A model generated the notes under the pieces. The model made no database searches and had not been told where the DNA came from. It worked only from the letters and a program-made list of their open reading frames with translations. This document shows, piece by piece, positions 1 through 6,969 of a stretch of 15,395 bases of DNA. The stretch is from positions 1-15,395 of the forward strand of contig JAFMIT010000031.1 in NCBI GenBank assembly GCA_017853815.1. The letters are read 5' to 3'. Numbering within the stretch: the stretch's first letter is position 1; the number at the start of each line of letters is the position of its first letter. The DNA comes from Actinomycetota bacterium. GTDB taxonomy: Bacteria; Actinomycetota; Actinomycetes; S36-B12; UBA5976. The position numbers and the translations under genes are program-made.

Positions 1-213
1 AGGGCCGTCGTGGTGCGAGGTGAAGTTGCCGATGCCAAAACCGATAGCACCGGAGGCCAAGCAAGCTGCAGCAATGCCTGCGACAGCAGCCGTGCTCCAC
101 TTCTTCTTGGTCTTAGTGGGCGTCGTCGAGTTTGTGTTGTCTGCAACAGCATCCGAAGTCGGGGTTGCTTCGCCTGGCTCGGCCCAATCGTTGGCGTTGT
201 TCTGATCGTTCAT
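1..213 (-). CDS. N-terminal part of an unidentified membrane-anchored protein (runs off the left edge)
   Basis: A minus-strand frame opens with ATG at 213 and stays open for 71 codons to the window edge. The start is preceded by a purine-rich AAAGGGAAA ribosome-binding site. The first 35 or so residues are polar, acidic and rich in Asn, Thr and Ser (beginning MNDQNNANDW). A basic KTKKKW patch follows, then one hydrophobic Ala/Gly-rich segment at about residues 41-63, and the visible end reads HHDGP. This is the layout of a single-pass protein with a short cytoplasmic tail and an extracytoplasmic C-terminal domain. In actinobacteria such an N-terminus precedes, among others, HtrA-type proteases and various secreted-domain proteins, but the domain that would decide lies outside the window, so no function is assigned. 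Confidence 0.7.
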   Translation of the reverse strand, partial: MNDQNNANDWAEPGEATPTSDAVADNTNSTTPTKTKKKWSTAAVAGIAAACLASGAIGFGIGNFTSHHDGP

Positions 214-319
214 GATTTCCCTTTCGGTGCTGGCGCAGTGAGTGCCTGGTAGTGAGAAACATAAAGACCGATTGTCAGGATTTGTTCGGCTCACCGTGGG
301 TGTTATGTAAGCGGACAGT

Positions 320-1576
320 TCAGAGACGTCCAACGGCCTGAATGACCGATGCGACTGAGTAGTCCGAGGGGCGGCTGAGCCGACCTCGGAAAATTGCACC
401 AATGCAGATTGCTGCCAGTGCAGTCATGGCTCCACCAAATGCGACCGCCCACCGTGGTCCGTACTGCTCAGAAATCCAACCGAGTAAAGGTTGACCGAAT
501 GGCGCATTGAACGCCATCACGTACCAAGCCATGACGCGACCGCGAATAGCTGGATCGGTGTGTGTCTGCATCGACGAGTTCGCACTAATCATCGTCATGA
601 GCACGATGATCCCGGCAAAGGGCAAAACGCTTGCGTACACATACAGGTTTGGAGTAACAGATATCAGCATCAAGAGTCCACCGAAAGTGGTGGCGCCGAG
701 CATGATGTTTCGAGGCGTGCGTAGATGTTCAATGCGAGTCGATAGCAGCGCACCACTCAGCGAACCCACTGCTACGACCGTTCCGAGAGTGCCAAACACT
801 GCGGCGTTTTCATTGAACACCTGAGTGACCATGATGGCATTAAAGAAGTTGAAGTTGAGGCCAAACGCACTGGTGAAGAGGGCCACTAGCAACGTCGCAC
901 GGAGATCTGGTCGCGCCCACAAGTAGGCCCAGCCTTGCTTGATGGAGCCGCGCACGGCAGGTTGCTCGCTCAGATGAAGTTCACTCGTCCGAAGCGATAG
1001 CAAGGCGCCGATGACAAACATCGTGGAGACGGCATTAATTAAGAATGAGGGGCCAGTTCCGAACCGATAAATCAAAATGCCTGATGCCGCTGGCCCGATG
1101 AGGCGCGCGATGTTGAAACTTGAAGAGTTGAGGCTCACTGCGTTGGGCAGATCATCATGACCAACAAGTTCGGAGACAAAAGACAGTCGAATCGGCGCAT
1201 CGAACGCGTTGGCAGTGCCGACAACGAAACACAGGACGAGGGCATGCCAATACTGAATGAGGTCAGTCATCACCAAGAATGCCGTCAGCGCTGCTGTTGC
1301 AGCCGCTACGGCGTTGGTTACTACAAGCAGTCGATGCTTAGGGAGGCGATCCGCAATCATGCCTGCTGGCAAACTAAAAATCAGCGCTGGAATCAACTGA
1401 ATTGTTGCGGCAATGCTGATGGCGAGAGAACTCTTGGTCAGCTCCCACACCAGCCAGTCTTGAGCGATGATCTGAGCCCAGCTGCCCACGTTTGAGACAA
1501 GCCCAGCACCCCACACGAGTCGGAAGTTGCGATGTCTGAGGCTTCGAAACGAGTTTCTCTCAGACAGCGACGGCAT
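320..1576 (-). CDS. MFS transporter, MFS_3 / EntS-like drug or siderophore exporter family
   Basis: A 418-residue protein of the usual length for a 12-helix major facilitator. The sequence alternates hydrophobic helices with short loops. The loop 2-3 signature is seen at residues 72-84 (GMIADRLPKHRLL). The segment around 125-169 (FDAPIRLSFVSELVG, later NIARLIGPAASG) is characteristic of the MFS_3 family that includes the enterobactin exporter EntS and macrolide-efflux-like proteins. Members export small molecules using the proton gradient; the substrate here cannot be read from sequence. The ATG lies only 9 bases after the stop of the upstream acetyltransferase gene and has no clear ribosome-binding site of its own. 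It is therefore probably translated by coupling from a shared transcript. Confidence 0.85.
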   Translation of the reverse strand: MPSLSERNSFRSLRHRNFRLVWGAGLVSNVGSWAQIIAQDWLVWELTKSSLAISIAATIQLIPALIFSLPAGMIADRLPKHRLLVVTNAVAAATAALTAFLVMTDLIQYWHALVLCFVVGTANAFDAPIRLSFVSELVGHDDLPNAVSLNSSSFNIARLIGPAASGILIYRFGTGPSFLINAVSTMFVIGALLSLRTSELHLSEQPAVRGSIKQGWAYLWARPDLRATLLVALFTSAFGLNFNFFNAIMVTQVFNENAAVFGTLGTVVAVGSLSGALLSTRIEHLRTPRNIMLGATTFGGLLMLISVTPNLYVYASVLPFAGIIVLMTMISANSSMQTHTDPAIRGRVMAWYVMAFNAPFGQPLLGWISEQYGPRWAVAFGGAMTALAAICIGAIFRGRLSRPSDYSVASVIQAVGRL

Positions 1577-1585
1577 GAGGCGAGG

Positions 1586-2506
1586 CTACTGCTCTCGTCG
1601 CCAGATGTATTCACTCGACGGCTCTGTGAAGCCCATGCTCTGATAGACATGGTTGGAGACTGGATTGCTGTACCAGGCTTCAATGTACGCGTCACGAATT
1701 CCTAGAGCGCGACAGCGATTGAGTCCTTCGGTCATCGCAACTCTTGCGAGTCCAAGGTTCTGATGATCTGGGTGCGTGCACACCGGCTCAACGACGACGA
1801 ATGACTCTTCCTCGTGGGCGGTGAAGCCGGCGTGCGCAGCAAAACTGCCGTCTGGTGCTGTCACGACAATTTCTAGCTCGGTGCGACAACTGGGCGCGAG
1901 GGTGAGAAAGTTTTGATACTCCTCAGCAGAATGAAATCCTCTTCCAAAGGCTGCATTGAGCAGCTCCGCCATTCGTTGAGCATCGGACGGCATATCGTCG
2001 CCACTGCTGATACTTCTCACCGCGTAACCGTCGGGCAAGGGGGCAAGCGGTGTGGGCGAAGAGTCCAGCACCTGGTGCCGCCGAATCTGGTGGTGGCTCG
2101 TGGGCACGAAATTGTGAGAAAGAAGAATGTCCTGCAGGGCAATGTCGTTCTCGCCGCACCAAATTTCAGCAAAAGTGGTGTCGTTGATGGTGATCATCTG
2201 TTCATCAACGATCCATGCCACAAGTTGGGTCTGACTCTCCACATCGCCTTGGATCGTCTGTAAGAAGTAGCCGCCGGGATATTCATCAATGGCAACGCCC
2301 TGAATGAATCCCGTGGGCCCGCGCAGAATGCCTACGGTCTGTGCGATTCGCGCACGGGTCGCGAGTCGATCCGCATCATTGCGATGGAAGACCAGACCTT
2401 CCCAGCGACGCGGCTCCCAGTTGTAGAGCCCATTGTGGATTCGGTACGAGTCCAACAGGAATTGTCGTATCGCCATGACGTCGGCCATAGAAACACAGGT
2501 CTGCAT
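1586..2506 (-). CDS. Tandem GNAT-family N-acetyltransferase
   Basis: 306 residues, about twice the size of a single GNAT domain. The C-terminal half (about 158-306) has the acetyl-CoA-binding motif A region PVCTHPDHQNLGLAR (241-255), of the form Q-x-x-G-x-A/G. It also has the later GNAT signature NPVSNHVYQSMGF (281-293). The N-terminal half (1-150) resembles a degenerate GNAT fold without a recognisable motif A. The substrate is unknown. The first ATG (2506) is preceded at exactly 6 bases by a -10-like GACAAT, which would make the message leaderless. Internal ATGs at 2488 and 2476 are alternatives, because the conserved part begins near AIRQFLLDSYR. The gene is coupled to the downstream MFS exporter, so the two may modify and export the same or related compounds (inference). 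Confidence 0.8.
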   Translation of the reverse strand: MQTCVSMADVMAIRQFLLDSYRIHNGLYNWEPRRWEGLVFHRNDADRLATRARIAQTVGILRGPTGFIQGVAIDEYPGGYFLQTIQGDVESQTQLVAWIVDEQMITINDTTFAEIWCGENDIALQDILLSHNFVPTSHHQIRRHQVLDSSPTPLAPLPDGYAVRSISSGDDMPSDAQRMAELLNAAFGRGFHSAEEYQNFLTLAPSCRTELEIVVTAPDGSFAAHAGFTAHEEESFVVVEPVCTHPDHQNLGLARVAMTEGLNRCRALGIRDAYIEAWYSNPVSNHVYQSMGFTEPSSEYIWRREQ

Positions 2507-2512
2507 TGGCTG

Positions 2513-2518
2513 ATTGTC
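2513..2518 (-). promoter_or_regulatory. Putative -10 element of a leaderless promoter for the GNAT gene
   Basis: On the minus strand the hexamer GACAAT (4 of 6 matches to TATAAT) ends exactly 6 bases before the ATG at 2506. That places the transcription start at or next to the A of the start codon. There is no Shine-Dalgarno sequence. The signal is short, so this is tentative. Confidence 0.3.
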
Positions 2519-2530
2519 TCTTGCGTGGTG

Positions 2531-2536
2531 TTAAAT
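2531..2536 (+). promoter_or_regulatory. Putative -10 element of a leaderless promoter for the DUF5302-like gene
   Basis: TTAAAT ends 6 bases before the ATG at 2543, with no good ribosome-binding site in between. The geometry is the same as that seen before the genes at 4115 and 9384. No convincing -35 is visible. Confidence 0.3.
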
Positions 2537-2542
2537 GCAGGC

Positions 2543-2746
2543 ATGACCGACGCAAAAAACTCTGACAACTCAAAGCCTGCAAGCAGCGATCCTGCTAAGG
2601 CTGCGTTTTTGGCGGCACTTGAGGCTAAGAAGAACAAGAACTCAGCGTCGAAGAGCCAGTCTGTCGGAAACGACAAGACTGACGCCCGCAAGTCGGGCCC
2701 AGACGCTGCGCGCCGAATGTTCCAGCGTCGTAGCGGCAACTCTTAA
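2543..2746 (+). CDS. Small basic DUF5302-like protein
   Basis: 67 residues, beginning MTDAKNSDNS. The layout is a disordered polar N-terminus, a short amphipathic helix KAAFLAALEAKK (about 19-30), a Lys/Ser-rich linker and a basic tail DAARRMFQRRSG. This matches the small actinobacterial DUF5302 family (around 65-75 residues, a K-F-R-E-A-L-E-R-K-like helix and a terminal F-R-R-K-S-G). The function of that family is unknown. The open frame extends upstream to 2384, but that extension overlaps the divergent acetyltransferase and lacks family resemblance, so the ATG at 2543 was chosen. The gene ends only 2 bases before the stop of the convergent TRIC gene, with no terminator between them. Confidence 0.65.
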   Translation: MTDAKNSDNSKPASSDPAKAAFLAALEAKKNKNSASKSQSVGNDKTDARKSGPDAARRMFQRRSGNS

Positions 2747-2748
2747 AG

Positions 2749-3396
2749 TTACTTGCGTTTGATGTTTCGCAGCGTCTGTACTGACGGTGCGGCATAACCC
2801 ATTCGTTCGCTAGTGAATCGAATGCTCGCGACTGTAGCGACAACTAGTACTTCGACAAGGCCGGTCACGATAAATGGATACAGCACAACGAAGAGTGCTG
2901 CGCCAACAACCGCAGCTGACGCAAACCATGGGCCGTGACGCATGACCATCGGGCGCTCGCCGACGAGTAGGTCGACGATGGTGCCGCCGCCGATCGCGGT
3001 AATCAACCCAATCAGAATGGCAGCACTCGCGGAGTAGCCGAGGATGACGGCCTTCTCTGTGCCAACCATGACGAACATTCCGAGTGACAATCCGTCGAGC
3101 GCGAGACCCACGTAAGGGTGTTCAGTGATGCGACGAGCAATCGGTAAACCTAAGAGCGAGACACCCACCGCGACGGGCAAGAACATGTCATTGTGCAGTG
3201 CTTCGACAGGCACATCGAGCAAAGCGTCTCGAATCATTCCGCCGCCAAGACCCATGAGGACGCCGAGCAGCATCACGCCAACTAGCGGAGCTTTGCGGGC
3301 GACAGCAACAGCAGTGCCAAACAGAGCGCCAGCCGCAATAGCAGCGAGATCAAGAAGCGCCGGAAGTTGCGCCAAGACGAGGGGAGTGTTGTCCAT
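2749..3396 (-). CDS. TRIC / UPF0126 family membrane protein (putative cation channel)
   Basis: 215 residues from the ATG at 3396. The two half-repeats expected for this family are visible, with glycine-rich signatures GLGGGMIRD (49-57) and IGGGTIVD (135-142), each inside a hydrophobic hairpin. About seven membrane segments can be drawn. Prokaryotic members resemble eukaryotic TRIC trimeric intracellular cation channels; an older annotation was glycine transporter. The second signature carries Val where the first has Arg. A frame extension to GTG 3444 would overlap bioY by 37 bases and adds no membrane sequence, so ATG 3396, 11 bases after the bioY stop, is preferred. Cotranscription with bioY is likely. 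The physiological role is unknown. Confidence 0.8.
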   Translation of the reverse strand: MDNTPLVLAQLPALLDLAAIAAGALFGTAVAVARKAPLVGVMLLGVLMGLGGGMIRDALLDVPVEALHNDMFLPVAVGVSLLGLPIARRITEHPYVGLALDGLSLGMFVMVGTEKAVILGYSASAAILIGLITAIGGGTIVDLLVGERPMVMRHGPWFASAAVVGAALFVVLYPFIVTGLVEVLVVATVASIRFTSERMGYAAPSVQTLRNIKRK

Positions 3397-3407
3397 CGAG
3401 AGCAGAT

Positions 3408-4016
3408 TTAGTCGTTGCGATGCAGCGATGAGATCGCAGCCCACGCGGATGGCAACAGTCCAGCAGCGAGTGCAATCTTGATGGCGTCACCGATGAGGAA
3501 GGGGTAGAGACCCCACTCGAGAGCGGTCGCTGCGTCTGCGCCTGTCACGGCGGCGAGAACGGGCACGCCGACCGCGTAGATCGCGAGGTTGCCGAACACC
3601 ATCACGAGCGCTGCGCGAGCAGGAGTTTTGGTCCAACCGCGCTCAGCGACGCGACCGACCACGAACGCAGCGACGATGAAGCCAAGAACGTAACCGAGGC
3701 TCGCCATGCTGAACACCGCGAGGCCAGTGACGTGTGAGCCGTCTTCCTTTGGAGCCAGCACAGGCAGGCCCGCGACCGCGAGCAGTGCATAGCTCGAAGT
3801 GGCAATCACCGAGCGCCAAGTGCCGAGAGCGGCACAGCTCAGGAGCACAGCGAAGGTCTGGCCGGTCAAAGGAACTGGAGAGAAGGGGAGTGGAATCGAG
3901 ACCTGAGCGGCACCAGCGATAAACGCGATCGAGGCCGCTACCAGCGCAATGTCACGAACCCATGCCGTGCGAATCGTCTCGACAAGAACTCGTGGTGAAC
4001 CGTAGGCAACAGACAT
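3408..4016 (-). CDS. bioY: BioY, substrate-binding (S) component of an ECF-type biotin transporter
   Basis: 202 residues with about six hydrophobic segments. BioY hallmarks are PVPLTGQTFAVL (48-59), GLPVLA (83-88), GYVLGF (108-113) and GDAIK (176-180). BioY binds biotin in the membrane and is energised by the ECF ATPase/T components. No bioM or bioN gene lies in this window, so it must use components encoded elsewhere or act alone. The ATG is preceded by a strong ribosome-binding site, GAGGAG, 5 bases upstream. The gene heads a minus-strand unit with the TRIC gene and is divergent from the N-demethylase-like gene. Biotin is the cofactor of acetyl-CoA carboxylase, so its place a few genes from the FAS-II operon fits metabolically. 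I did not see a clear BirA or BioQ operator. Confidence 0.93.
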   Translation of the reverse strand: MSVAYGSPRVLVETIRTAWVRDIALVAASIAFIAGAAQVSIPLPFSPVPLTGQTFAVLLSCAALGTWRSVIATSSYALLAVAGLPVLAPKEDGSHVTGLAVFSMASLGYVLGFIVAAFVVGRVAERGWTKTPARAALVMVFGNLAIYAVGVPVLAAVTGADAATALEWGLYPFLIGDAIKIALAAGLLPSAWAAISSLHRND

Positions 4017-4102
4017 TTTTCTCCTCAGTTAGTGTCAGGGGCTTATTCTGCCGTGAGGAGATGTCGCCTCTGACCCTCTTTAGTTACCGCACGGTCAGCA
4101 AT

Positions 4103-4108
4103 TATTCT
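4103..4108 (+). promoter_or_regulatory. Putative -10 element of a leaderless promoter for the DUF3445 gene
   Basis: TATTCT (pattern TAnnnT) ends 6 bases before the GTG at 4115, which would put the transcription start on the G of the start codon. No ribosome-binding site precedes this GTG. A second TATTCT occurs at 4044-4049 and could be an alternative upstream promoter. The -35 region (around 4079-4084, TTTAGT) is weak. Confidence 0.4.
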
Positions 4109-4114
4109 CACCGC

Positions 4115-4996
4115 GTGACCTACTTTCCTGTCGATGCGCGGGGCATCAAGATGAATGTTGGGCTACGCACCTTAGATCTCGCGCAGTGGTTCGAAATCGA
4201 TGATGCGCGCCACGATGAACTGCTCGACAAGCTTGAGTTGCTCGCCCAACGGCGACGCGATGTTCTCGCCATGCATTCGATCGGAATCGCGCCCGCCCTC
4301 GAAATGTGGGAGTTGGCACTGGACAACTTGACCGAGTTTCACGGCGAGCGTTTCCATGTCGCACCGAACCACCTCGGCCAACGCACAGTGTTTGATCATG
4401 AAGTCGGCCAGTCCGTGTCGCTGGTGGACTTTGTGAATCCGCTGGAGGCTCTCGCCCGACTTCTTCAAGAAGATATCTGCATCATGGTTCGCGCCGATGA
4501 GGGCTGGGTGCTCGCAGGTGCAGTGTTGTGTGCACCTTCTCGCTGGCGCTTGATGGAGAAGATGGGCAAGACGATGCTCGGCATCCACGAGCCTGTGCCG
4601 GGGTACGCGCGTGAAATTGGGGAAGCCGTCGACTTCACCATGGATCGCATGACGGTCGAGCGTCCTGTGTATCGGTTTAACTGGACATTGGTCGACGACT
4701 CTGCGCTCTTCCAGCCCGACGTGAAACTGCGGGACGACCTTAACGACGACAACATCGCTGACGAGGTGTATTTCCGTGTTGAGCGGCAGACGTTGCGCCG
4801 CCTGCCCAGCACGGATGCCATCATCTTCACGATTCGCAGTTATGTGCATCCTGTTCGACACATCGTGGACTCAGTCCCCGAAGCGGCGGAGAAATTGCTG
4901 ATCGCGCTCGAAAGCGCCCACCCTGAGGACATTGCCTACAAAAACTGGCACCGAATCGGCCCTCTGCTGACGCAGTGGCTTAAAAATCAGGGGTGA
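4115..4996 (+). CDS. DUF3445 protein, heme-dependent oxidative N-demethylase (HODM) alpha-subunit-like
   Basis: 293 residues, close to the family's usual length of about 300. Family landmarks are an N-terminal YFPVD...VGLRTLDL...WFEID stretch (3-29), LAGAVLCAPSRWRL (133-146), GIHEPVPGY (156-164) and a long conserved run from VYFRVERQTLRRLP to FTIRSYV (218-244). Characterised relatives use a PAS-like heme-binding fold to demethylate secondary amines such as dimethylamine. Partner subunits are not encoded here, so the substrate and electron source are unknown. The frame is open back to 3962. ATG 4061 and ATG 4151 were considered, but the latter cuts off the conserved YFPVD segment. GTG 4115 keeps it and has a well-placed -10 hexamer, so I chose it with moderate confidence in the exact start. 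Confidence 0.82.
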   Translation: MTYFPVDARGIKMNVGLRTLDLAQWFEIDDARHDELLDKLELLAQRRRDVLAMHSIGIAPALEMWELALDNLTEFHGERFHVAPNHLGQRTVFDHEVGQSVSLVDFVNPLEALARLLQEDICIMVRADEGWVLAGAVLCAPSRWRLMEKMGKTMLGIHEPVPGYAREIGEAVDFTMDRMTVERPVYRFNWTLVDDSALFQPDVKLRDDLNDDNIADEVYFRVERQTLRRLPSTDAIIFTIRSYVHPVRHIVDSVPEAAEKLLIALESAHPEDIAYKNWHRIGPLLTQWLKNQG

Positions 4997-5022
4997 CAAC
5001 CCCGAGTCGCCGGGGCTAGTAT
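4993..5022 (+). promoter_or_regulatory. Putative sigma-70-type promoter for the DUF3145 gene
   Basis: GTGACA (4993-4998, 5 of 6 matches to TTGACA) and TAGTAT (5017-5022, 4 of 6 to TATAAT) are separated by 18 bases. The -35 overlaps the stop codon of the preceding gene. Transcription would start near 5029, giving a leader of about 58 bases with a GAAAGG ribosome-binding site. Confidence 0.4.
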
Positions 5023-5086
5023 CAGCCTCGATCACCACTACTGAGCCGCGCTGGGGAAGGCGAAGTTCAGTACGAAAGGCCTTGCC

Positions 5087-5623
5087 ATGGTGATCAACAC
5101 TTCTGCACCAGCGTCTACATCGGCATCTCAGCGTGCCCGTGGGACGCTATTGGTGCATACCTGCACCCGCGCGATGACTGGCCCACTCGAGTGGGTTGTC
5201 AGCGAGGTGCTCGGCGAGTCCATCAAGCTGCAGTGGAGCCCTCAGCCCATCGCGCCCTCTGCGGTGCGCACTGACGTGGAGTGGATCGCCACTCCTGGCA
5301 CCGCGGCCGCGCTCGCATCCCGCCTCATGCGCATCCCAAACATTCGATTTGAGATCACTGAGTTCGTGCACGGAGGCGGCTGTGATCAGCGCTTCTCGTT
5401 CACACCCGATCTTGGGCTCTATCGCGCCGATATCGATGTCAACGGTGACATCACGCTGAACGAACAGCGCATCCGCACTGCGATGGATCGTCATGCTGAC
5501 AACCCAGGTGAACTGCGACGCGCACTCAACCTGATGCTCGGTGCCCAATGGGACGCAGAACTCGAGCCGTTTCGCATTGCCTCAGACGGCGACTCTGTCC
5601 GCTGGGTACATCGAGTCGGCTAG
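5087..5623 (+). CDS. DUF3145 family protein
   Basis: 178 residues, nearly all covered by the actinobacterial DUF3145 domain (about 17-178). Recognisable parts are RGTLLVHTCTRAMTGPLEW near the start, the KLQWSPQPIAP segment (about 49-59), and the C-terminal GAQWDAELEPFR and VRWVHRVG. No membrane segment or signal peptide is seen. The function is unknown. The gene is repeatedly found beside the FAS-II condensing enzyme gene in actinobacteria, as it is here, where it converges on fabF with 24 bases between stops. That suggests a link to lipid synthesis (inference from neighbourhood). The start ATG has an upstream GAAAGG. No strong terminator separates it from fabF; only a 4-bp GCGG/CCGC hairpin is visible at 5634-5645. 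Confidence 0.85.
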   Translation: MVINTSAPASTSASQRARGTLLVHTCTRAMTGPLEWVVSEVLGESIKLQWSPQPIAPSAVRTDVEWIATPGTAAALASRLMRIPNIRFEITEFVHGGGCDQRFSFTPDLGLYRADIDVNGDITLNEQRIRTAMDRHADNPGELRRALNLMLGAQWDAELEPFRIASDGDSVRWVHRVG

Positions 5624-5647
5624 AGGTGTCGCTGCGGGAATCCGCGC

Positions 5648-6883
5648 TTAAGCAGACTTGAAGATGACGGCCACATCGTGACCGCCGAAACCAAACGAAT
5701 TGTTCAGAACAGCGATGTCGCCGGATGGCAGGTCGCGAGCAACGCCGTTGACGACATCGATGCCCAAGCCTTCTTCCATGTCCTGAATGTTGATGGTCGG
5801 TGGAGCTTTGCGATCGACGATTGCCATCACAGAGAAAATGCTCTCGATTGCACCTGCGCCACCGAGAAGGTGTCCAGTCATTGACTTAGTGCCCGAGACC
5901 ATGACGCTGCTCGCATGTGCACCAAGCGCAGTGCGAAGGGCCAAAGCTTCCGCAACGTCACCTAGCGGGGTAGAGGTTGCGTGTGCGTTGACGTGGGCAA
6001 TGTCCGTTGCACTGAGGCCAGCGTCAGCGAGAGCTGCGTGGATCGCGCGGACGGCACCAGCACCTTCAGGATCAGGTTGGGCAATGTCGTGACCGTCAGA
6101 GGTCATGCCGACGCCACCGTAGATGGCGTACACCTTGGCGCCGCGAGCGGCAGCATGTTCTTCAGATTCGAGAACGAGCATGCCGGCACCTTCGCCCATG
6201 ACGAAGCCGTCGCGACCTTTGTCGTAGGGGCGAGACGCGGCTGCGGGATCGTCGTTGCGAGTCGACAGCGCACGCATCGAGGCGAACGCAGAAATCGTGA
6301 GCGGATGAATCGCTGCCTCAGTACCGCCACACACGACGATATCTGCGCGACCATCTTGAATCATGCGTGCACCCCAGGCGACAGCTTCAGCGCCTGATGC
6401 ACATGCAGAGATTGGGGTGTGGACGCCAGCCTTGGCGCCAAATTCGAGACCAACCCAAGCGGCCGGACCGTTAGGCATCAGCATCGGCACTGCCATCGGC
6501 GAGACGCGATGTGGACCTTCGTTGATGAGGATTTCGTACTGGTTCACCATCGAAGTGATGCCGCCGATGCCCGAGGCACAGACCACACCGAGGCGGGTCT
6601 TGTCGACATCAGGCGCACCCGCATCAGCCCACGCTTCACGTGCTGCAACAACCGCGAACTGCTGACCGCGATCGAGACGGCGAGCTTTGGCTTTTTCGAG
6701 ACCAGAGTCGAGTGGTTCCACAGCGACGGTTCCAGCGAAACGTACAGAGAGATGTGATGCTTCGAAGTTTTCGATCGGACGAATGCCTGAGGTGCCAGCG
6801 AGCAACGCTGCCCAGGTGTCCTTTGCATTGCCAGCAAGTGGAGTAGTCGCGCCGATACCGGTGACAACAACAGTGCGGGTCAT
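5648..6883 (-). CDS. fabF: 3-oxoacyl-[acyl-carrier-protein] synthase II (KAS II)
   Basis: 411 residues, the normal FabF length. This enzyme condenses malonyl-ACP with a growing acyl-ACP in the elongation cycle of type II fatty acid synthesis. The catalytic triad is present: Cys161 in SACASG, His301 in NAHATST and His338 in TGHLLGGAGA, with Lys333 and the C-terminal NNSFGFGGHD gate. The start is ATG 6883 (MTRTVVVTGIG), with AGGGA just upstream. The open frame continues to 6961, but the extra 26 residues cover the intercistronic hairpin and are not family-like. It is the last gene of the fabD-fabH-acpP-fabF operon, with an 86-base gap after acpP that contains a strong stem-loop. Mycobacterial KasA/KasB are close relatives; FabF is the simpler name here. 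Confidence 0.97.
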   Translation of the reverse strand: MTRTVVVTGIGATTPLAGNAKDTWAALLAGTSGIRPIENFEASHLSVRFAGTVAVEPLDSGLEKAKARRLDRGQQFAVVAAREAWADAGAPDVDKTRLGVVCASGIGGITSMVNQYEILINEGPHRVSPMAVPMLMPNGPAAWVGLEFGAKAGVHTPISACASGAEAVAWGARMIQDGRADIVVCGGTEAAIHPLTISAFASMRALSTRNDDPAAASRPYDKGRDGFVMGEGAGMLVLESEEHAAARGAKVYAIYGGVGMTSDGHDIAQPDPEGAGAVRAIHAALADAGLSATDIAHVNAHATSTPLGDVAEALALRTALGAHASSVMVSGTKSMTGHLLGGAGAIESIFSVMAIVDRKAPPTINIQDMEEGLGIDVVNGVARDLPSGDIAVLNNSFGFGGHDVAVIFKSA

Positions 6884-6923
6884 GTTCCCTCTTTTTCGTA
6901 CGTGCGGGTGTGCCGTGTGTGGG

Positions 6924-6967
6924 CTTTGAAGTTGGGTGGCCCTGAGGTCAGAGCCACCCACTCAAAG
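6924..6967 (-). promoter_or_regulatory. Intercistronic stem-loop between acpP and fabF
   Basis: The arms TGGGTGGC (6933-6940) and GCCACCCA (6953-6960) pair perfectly. Inside them CTGA/TCAG (6942-6945 and 6948-6951) close a 2-base loop after one mismatch. Outside them CTTTGA/TCAAAG (6924-6929 and 6962-6967) pair across a small bulge. In the minus-strand transcript the structure begins 2 bases after the acpP stop. No U-run follows, so it is not a classic terminator. A partial terminator, RNase-processing site or 3'-end stabiliser for acpP is more likely. Confidence 0.6.
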
Positions 6968-6969
6968 TC

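Noticed and set aside
3397..3444. GTG start at 3444 for the TRIC gene
   Set aside because: It would overlap bioY by 37 bases and adds residues not seen in the family; ATG 3396 gives the normal N-terminus.
4016..4115. A BirA or BioQ operator upstream of bioY
   Set aside because: Only a loose TGACC/GGTCA pair and an isolated GTTAC are present; neither matches the known biotin operators well enough.
4172..4861. A 229-codon open frame antisense to the N-demethylase-like gene
   Set aside because: It lies entirely opposite a gene with clear family conservation, shows no family resemblance or ribosome-binding site, and has low-complexity His/Arg-rich content.
4990..5015. Two overlapping GC hairpins (GGGG/CCCC and CCCCG/CGGGG) at the end of the DUF3445 gene as a terminator
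   Set aside because: The stems are only 4-5 bp, mutually exclusive and without a T-run. The same bases fit a promoter -35 better.
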